Assembly (NCBI GenBank): GCA_031259795.1
Contig: JAIRLA010000045.1
Location: 1 to 17,515 of the forward strand
Source: Azoarcus sp.
GTDB lineage: Bacteria; Pseudomonadota; Gammaproteobacteria; Burkholderiales; Rhodocyclaceae
Direction: 5' to 3'
DNA: 17,515 bases
Positions 16,266 to 17,515 of the stretch are shown here, one piece after another; positions within the stretch are counted from its first letter, which is position 1, and each line of letters opens with the position of its first letter. The translations under genes and the position numbers were made by a program. Below the pieces are notes generated by a model. That model was given only the letters and a program-made list of their open reading frames with translations. It had not been told where the DNA came from and ran no database searches.

Positions 16266-17515
16266 ATGGCGAAAAACGTAGTCGTCGTCGGTACACAATG
16301 GGGCGACGAAGGCAAAGGCAAGATCGTCGACTGGCTGACCGACCACGCCCAGGGCGTGGTGCGCTTCCAGGGCGGACACAACGCCGGGCACACTCTGGTC
16401 GTCGGCAAGACCGAATACAAACTCAACCTCGTGCCCTCGGGCATCGTGCACGAAGGCGTGGCCTGCTTCATCGGCAACGGCGTGGTGCTGGACATCCACC
16501 ACCTGCTCAAGGAAATCCGCGCGCTCGAAAGCGGCGGCATCGCGGTGCGCGACCGCCTGAAAGTCAGTCCCGGCTGTCCGCTGATCCTCGCCTGCCACAG
16601 CGCCCTCGACCTCGCCCGCGAAGCGGCCAAGGCCGCGGGCGACAAAATCGGCACCACGGGCAAGGGCATCGGCCCCGCCTACGAAGACAAAGTCGCCCGC
16701 CGCGCCCTGCGCGTCTACGACCTCTTCGACCGCGACCGCTTCGCCGCCAAACTCCGCGCCAACCTCGACTATCACAACTTCGTCCTCACCCAATACCTGC
16801 ACGCGCCCCCCGTCGACTTCCAGACCATCCTCGACCAGACCATGGCCGACGGCGAAGAACTGCGCCCCATGGTGATCGACGTCTCCGCCGGGCTGCACGC
16901 CATCAACCGCGCGGGCGGCTCGCTCCTCTTCGAGGGCGCGCAAGGCACCCTGCTCGACATCGACCACGGCACCTACCCCTTCGTCACATCGAGCAACTGC
17001 GCCGCCGGGCAAGCCGCCGCCGGATCGGGACTGGGGCCGGGGAGCCTGCACTACGTGCTCGGCATCACCAAGGCCTACTGCACCCGCGTCGGCGGCGGCC
17101 CCTTCCCGACCGAACTCGACATCGAAACCCCCGGCCTCCCCGGCGAACAAATGTCCACGCGCGGGCGCGAAGTCGGCACCGTCACCCGGCGCAAACGGCG
17201 CTGCGGCTGGCTCGACCTCGCCGCGCTCAAGCGCTCGATCATCATCAACGGCGTCACCGGCCTGTGCATCACCAAGCTCGACGTACTCGACGGCCTGGCC
17301 GAACTCAAACTGTGCACCGGCTACACGCTCGATGGCGCGCACGTAAACCTCCTGCCGCTCGGCGCGGAAGAAGTGAGCCGCTGCAAACCGGTCTACGAAA
17401 CCCTGCCCGGCTGGAGCGCCTCGACCATGGGCGCGAAAGACTGGAGCGCCCTGCCGCCACAAGCGCGCGCCTACCTGCACCGCATCGAAGAAATCTGCGA
17501 AGTCCCGATCGACGT
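16266..17515 (+). CDS. purA: Adenylosuccinate synthetase (3' end beyond window)
   Basis: PurA joins IMP and aspartate with GTP to form adenylosuccinate, the first committed step to AMP. About 416 residues are visible; the family is usually near 430, so only a short C-terminal piece is cut off. Motifs are [15 protein letters not shown] (9-23) with catalytic D14, GGHNAGHT (36-43) with catalytic H42, and [14 protein letters not shown] (129-142). Further on are [27 protein letters not shown] and [14 protein letters not shown]. The loop usually written TTGRxRR reads VTRRKRR here, which keeps the arginines but loses Thr and Gly. The start has GAGGAG at 16255-16260 and lies 2 bases after hisZ. Coding-strand C is far above G in this gene (28 C to 7 G in bases 16741-16800). 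Confidence 0.97.
   Translation, partial: MAKNVVVVGTQWGDEGKGKIVDWLTDHAQGVVRFQGGHNAGHTLVVGKTEYKLNLVPSGIVHEGVACFIGNGVVLDIHHLLKEIRALESGGIAVRDRLKVSPGCPLILACHSALDLAREAAKAAGDKIGTTGKGIGPAYEDKVARRALRVYDLFDRDRFAAKLRANLDYHNFVLTQYLHAPPVDFQTILDQTMADGEELRPMVIDVSAGLHAINRAGGSLLFEGAQGTLLDIDHGTYPFVTSSNCAAGQAAAGSGLGPGSLHYVLGITKAYCTRVGGGPFPTELDIETPGLPGEQMSTRGREVGTVTRRKRRCGWLDLAALKRSIIINGVTGLCITKLDVLDGLAELKLCTGYTLDGAHVNLLPLGAEEVSRCKPVYETLPGWSASTMGAKDWSALPPQARAYLHRIEEICEVPID

Noticed and set aside
15972..17480. A 502-residue minus-strand frame opposite purA and the end of hisZ
   Set aside because: It is rich in Val/Gly/Ala with no motif and mirrors purA, which carries every catalytic signature on the plus strand.
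1..17515. CRISPR array, prophage, insertion sequence, tRNA or rRNA gene, or defence system
   Set aside because: I found no regularly spaced direct repeats, no transposase or integrase, and no tRNA- or rRNA-like segment; almost every base from 1940 onward is in a recognised housekeeping gene.

Overview
The window is a GC-rich stretch of a betaproteobacterial chromosome. The lineage is inferred from protein families and from gene order: ndk-rlmN-pilW-rodZ-ispG-hisS-yfgM-bamB-der-hfq-hflX-hflK-hflC-DUF2065-hisZ-purA is a well-known conserved run in Betaproteobacteria (Rhodocyclales, Burkholderiales, Nitrosomonadales types). I cannot name the genus from sequence alone.

Layout. Bases 1-189 are the 3' end of yidD, which runs in from outside the window and has no start codon here. 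Bases 190-486 are non-coding and hold a perfect 16-bp inverted repeat of the REP/MITE-like kind plus further stems. Bases 487-1761 (minus strand) encode a polytopic NhaD-like putative Na+/H+ antiporter. A divergent intergenic region (1762-1939) carries -10-like boxes for both directions. From 1940 to the right edge, sixteen plus-strand genes follow with almost no gaps. Several pairs overlap by 4 bases or fewer (rlmN/pilW, pilW/rodZ, rodZ/ispG, hflK/hflC), and hisS/yfgM overlap by 14. The only sizeable internal gap is the 216-base der-hfq interval, which has inverted repeats and a possible hfq promoter. purA runs off the right edge with about 416 residues visible.

How the genes work together. 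The run is a housekeeping supercluster. It covers nucleotide balance (ndk, purA), RNA modification (rlmN), translation and ribosome assembly or rescue (hisS, der, hflX), isoprenoid precursors (ispG) and RNA chaperoning (hfq). It also covers envelope work: pilW for type IV pilus secretin assembly, rodZ for cell shape, yfgM and bamB for outer-membrane protein traffic, hflK/hflC for control of FtsH. HisZ, a catalytically dead relative of HisRS, sits in the same run as HisRS itself and implies a short-form HisG encoded elsewhere.

I found no previously undescribed system. The observations most worth a second look are: a yidD whose downstream neighbour is not yidC; the intergenic hairpin repeat beside it; a strong shift from G-rich to C-rich coding strand along genes that all point the same way; and a few local protein oddities (HflK insertion, PurA loop substitutions, acidic HisS tail, RodZ N-terminal repeat).
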